Below, in pieces: positions 5,401-7,097 of a DNA stretch of 7,097 nt. Below the pieces are notes generated by a model. The model saw only the letters and a program-made list of their open reading frames with translations. It was not told the origin of the DNA and did no database searches. Position 1 is the first letter of the stretch. Every line of letters starts with the position of its first letter. Made by a program: the position numbers and the translations under genes. The DNA lies in contig UQEO01000094.1 in assembly GCA_900540095.1 (NCBI GenBank), positions 1-7,097 on the forward strand, given 5' to 3'. Source of the DNA: an uncultured Collinsella sp. (GTDB taxonomy: Bacteria; Actinomycetota; Coriobacteriia; Coriobacteriales; Coriobacteriaceae).

Positions 5401-6363
5401 ATGCACGAGAACGACTTTTTTAACGAGGACCTGCTGTGCGCGCTTGCTGGCGTTGCCGGCGAGGACAACGTGCTGATGAGCGAGCCCATGCGCGAGCACA
5501 CCACGTTTAATATCGGCGGCCCGGCCGACGTCTTTGTCACGCCCGATACCGAGCAGGGCCTCGTCGCCACGCTCGATACCTGCTATCGCTGCGATCTGCC
5601 CCTCACCATCGTGGGCAACGGCTCCGACCTGCTCGTCGGCGACAAGGGCATCCGCGGCGTCGTCGTGGCGCTGGGCGAAGGCCTCTCCGACATTACGGTC
5701 GACGGCACGCATGTCACGGCGGGAGCCGGGGGCTTTCTTTCCGGTTTCGCCGGCGATGCGGCCGAGGCCGGCCTTACCGGCATGGAGCCCATCTCGGGCA
5801 TCCCCGGATCGGTCGGCGGCGCCTGCTACATGAACGCCGGCGCCTACGGTGCCTGCATGGCAGACGTGCTGGAGTCCGTGCGCGTCTACAAACCTGCTCG
5901 CCAGCTCGACGACGGCACCCGTGGCAGCGGCAACATCATCGAGTTCGATGTCGATGAGCTCAACCTGGGCTATCGCAAGAGCCGCATCGCCGACGACGGC
6001 TTTATCGTGCTTTCGGCCACTTTCAATCTCGCCCCGGGCAACGCCGCGATGATCAAGGCCGACATGGACGACTTCCGTCAGCGTCGCGAGGACAAGCAAC
6101 CGCTCGACATGCCGAGTGCCGGCTCCACCTTCAAGCGCCCCGAGGGTTACTTTGCCGGCAAGCTCATCATGGATGCCGGCCTGCGAGGACACGCCGTTGG
6201 CGGCGCGCAGGTAAGCGAAAAGCACTGCGGCTTTATCGTCAACGCCGACCACGCCACCGCCGCCGACGTCGACGAACTCATCCGCCACATCCAGGCAACC
6301 ATCAAAGACCAATTCAACGTAGACCTAGAACCCGAAGTCCACCGAGTCGGCGAATTCCTTTAA
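5401..6363 (+). CDS. murB: UDP-N-acetylenolpyruvoylglucosamine reductase (MurB)
   Basis: A 320-residue cytoplasmic FAD enzyme that reduces UDP-GlcNAc-enolpyruvate to UDP-MurNAc with NADPH, the second committed step of peptidoglycan precursor synthesis. FAD-binding segments are TTFNIGGPADVFV (34-46), GNGSDLLVG (72-80) and SGIPGSVGGACYMNAGAYG (132-150). Catalytic elements of the family are visible: Tyr-Arg Y191-R192 in LGYRKSRI, the proton-donor serine S242 in SAGSTFKRP, and a C-terminal glutamate in LEPEVHRVG (E310 or E312). Length and motifs fit the shorter type II MurB of Gram-positive bacteria. The ATG at 5401 is chosen because AAAAGGCGG (5384-5392) lies 8 bases upstream; an upstream in-frame TTG at 5356 falls inside the likely promoter. 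It is monocistronic, with a hairpin terminator right after the stop. The nearby lacI gene is not known to act in this pathway. Confidence 0.97.
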   Translation: MHENDFFNEDLLCALAGVAGEDNVLMSEPMREHTTFNIGGPADVFVTPDTEQGLVATLDTCYRCDLPLTIVGNGSDLLVGDKGIRGVVVALGEGLSDITVDGTHVTAGAGGFLSGFAGDAAEAGLTGMEPISGIPGSVGGACYMNAGAYGACMADVLESVRVYKPARQLDDGTRGSGNIIEFDVDELNLGYRKSRIADDGFIVLSATFNLAPGNAAMIKADMDDFRQRREDKQPLDMPSAGSTFKRPEGYFAGKLIMDAGLRGHAVGGAQVSEKHCGFIVNADHATAADVDELIRHIQATIKDQFNVDLEPEVHRVGEFL

Positions 6364-6367
6364 CAAA

Positions 6368-6389
6368 GAAGGCCCCGAAAGGGGCCTTC
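6368..6389. terminator. Bidirectional hairpin terminator after murB
   Basis: A 9-bp perfect stem closed by a GAAA tetraloop (AAGGCCCC-GAAA-GGGGCCTT core) begins 5 bases after the murB stop. On the plus strand only a loose T-rich stretch follows; on the minus strand TTTGTTA follows directly, so the hairpin can also stop transcription coming from the convergent peptidase gene. Confidence 0.85.
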
Positions 6390-6581
6390 ACCATATTTAT
6401 TCAGATAACCCAGTCCGGTGTGTCGCGCTCAGGACCCGAGAGGGCCGGGACAGTCCGAGAGGCATAAGGTTGATCGCGAGTTCCGCACGAGCCGGAGAGC
6501 ACTTAATGTGCTCTCCGTGCGAGCAGGACTGCCCGAGCAGGCAACCTTATGCCTCTCGGACTGTCCCGGACCAAGCCGCAG
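6390..6581. other. Intergenic region between convergent murB and the peptidase gene
   Basis: Apart from the 125-bp inverted-repeat element there is no coding signal. The left flank carries an extra copy of CCGAGAGG (6436-6443) that repeats part of the left arm (6455-6462), and CAGTCCGG (6411-6418) resembles CAGTCCGA in the arm, so the flank may hold decayed repeat sequence. Confidence 0.5.
6445..6569. repeat. 125-bp element with perfect 28-bp inverted arms and nested hairpin
   Basis: The arms 6445-6472 and 6542-6569 are perfect reverse complements over 28 bp; the outer part of the arm reads CCGGGACAGTCCGAGAGG. The 69-base interior holds a second perfect hairpin (10-bp stem CGGAGAGCAC at 6493-6502 with 6508-6517, loop TTAAT) and a direct repeat CGAGCAGG (6520-6527 and 6534-6541). 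It lies 12 bp downstream of the peptidase stop codon and 55 bp from the murB terminator. Neither strand has a T-tract after the arms, so it is not an ordinary intrinsic terminator. Possible identities are a REP/BIME-like or MITE-like mobile repeat, or a structured 3' RNA element. No clear target-site duplication flanks it. Confidence 0.9.
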
Positions 6582-7097
6582 CTACGACAGCGCAATACCG
6601 CCGAGCCAGCCCCAACGCACGCCAGAGCCAGTGCCATAGAAGCTAATAAACGAGTCAAGCGACTTAGACGTAATGGCACCCTCGTTGCTCATAACGATGC
6701 CGCCGCCAACGTAGATACCCACATGACCGTAGATAAGGCCCGGAGCACCCGTGCCGCTATGCGATGAGTCGGCCACAATCATGCCCACCTGTAGCGCCGA
6801 GCGGTCGGAGCTATAGCACCAGGCGTTGAACATGTCACACGCGTTGCCGCCAAAATAGCCCACGCCGGCGTTACGGAAGACATTGGTAACCCACGCCGCG
6901 CACCAGTTCTGACCCGGCGAAGGCGTGGAGTAGCACGCGTTGACGACGGCCTGCTGTTTGCCCGAGCCGGCATTCTGTTGCGGGGTTCCAGGCGCATACG
7001 ATCCGCCACCCGAGCTTGAGCCACCCGAGTAGGAATTGTTCTTGTTCGCGGCAGCCGCGGCAGCGGCAGGCCCCCCCGCCACCCCCCAAGAGCGACC
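6582..7097 (-). CDS. Secreted NlpC/P60-like cell-wall peptidase, C-terminal part (5' end cut by window edge)
   Basis: The C-terminal 171 codons of a likely secreted peptidoglycan hydrolase. From the edge, the frame shows an Ala-rich stretch, then a Gly/Ser linker (NSYSGGSSSGGGSYAPG), then a cysteine-peptidase domain. The probable nucleophile Cys is in NWCAAWVTNVFRNAG (codon 6900-6902) and the probable catalytic His is in YGHVGIYVGGG (codon 6723-6725); a VMSNEG segment follows. These fit NlpC/P60 endopeptidases, which cut within stem peptides; a CHAP-type amidase is the alternative. A GTG at 7080-7082 could serve as a start but has no ribosome site, and the frame stays open to the edge, so the signal peptide and any N-terminal coiled coil probably lie outside. 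Convergent with murB; its mRNA would run into the inverted repeat at 6445-6569 before the shared terminator. Confidence 0.85.
   Translation of the reverse strand, partial: GRSWGVAGGPAAAAAAANKNNSYSGGSSSGGGSYAPGTPQQNAGSGKQQAVVNACYSTPSPGQNWCAAWVTNVFRNAGVGYFGGNACDMFNAWCYSSDRSALQVGMIVADSSHSGTGAPGLIYGHVGIYVGGGIVMSNEGAITSKSLDSFISFYGTGSGVRWGWLGGIALS

Noticed and set aside
5218..6312. Long open frame on the minus strand that extends the LacI protein to 707 residues through the antisense of murB
   Set aside because: The extra part is the reverse complement of a solid murB gene in GC-rich codon use, which keeps antisense frames open. LacI has its own ribosome site and its HTH starts at residue 6 from 5217.
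6445..6569. CRISPR array or integron attC site
   Set aside because: There is only one inverted pair, with no regularly spaced direct repeats and no adjacent cas or integrase gene in the window.

Overview
The window looks like chromosomal DNA from a GC-rich Gram-positive gut bacterium. The codon use, the Gly/Ser- and Ala-rich linker of the secreted peptidase and the mix of genes (SIS-domain phosphosugar enzymes, HutC-type GntR regulators, a LacI regulator beside murB) fit Coriobacteriia, most likely Collinsella. That placement is inference; there is no rRNA or other marker here to prove it.

Left part (1-4000, all minus strand, so transcribed from high to low coordinates): a small protein of unknown function (3512-4000), two GntR/UTRA regulators that overlap by 16 bp (2706-3473 and 2008-2721), a 193-bp regulatory gap with a HutC-type operator and a 9-bp direct repeat, then two SIS-domain phosphosugar enzymes (699-1814 and 1-638, the latter cut by the window edge). 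Both enzymes resemble the FrlB/GfrE/GfrF/GlmS branch of SIS proteins. Two tandem deglycase-like enzymes under GntR/UTRA control suggest uptake and breakdown of a phosphorylated Amadori product (such as fructoselysine or glucoselysine) or a related amino-sugar conjugate. Transport and kinase or PTS genes would be expected beyond the left edge. The substrate is not proven.

Middle part: 4001-4188 has no gene and carries the likely promoter of the small unknown gene plus short dyads downstream of lacI. A LacI-family repressor (4189-5217, minus) is divergent from murB (5401-6363, plus), the essential UDP-N-acetylenolpyruvoylglucosamine reductase of peptidoglycan synthesis. The 183-bp divergent promoter region holds several dyads, including a CpG-centred 10-bp palindrome just after the putative murB -10 box.

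Right part: murB ends in a strong hairpin (6368-6389) that can serve both strands. Convergent to it lies the 3' part of a secreted NlpC/P60-like cell-wall peptidase (6582 to the right edge, minus). Between them, at 6445-6569, is a 125-bp element with perfect 28-bp inverted arms and a nested 10-bp hairpin. It has no U-tract on either strand and is the most unexplained structure in the window.
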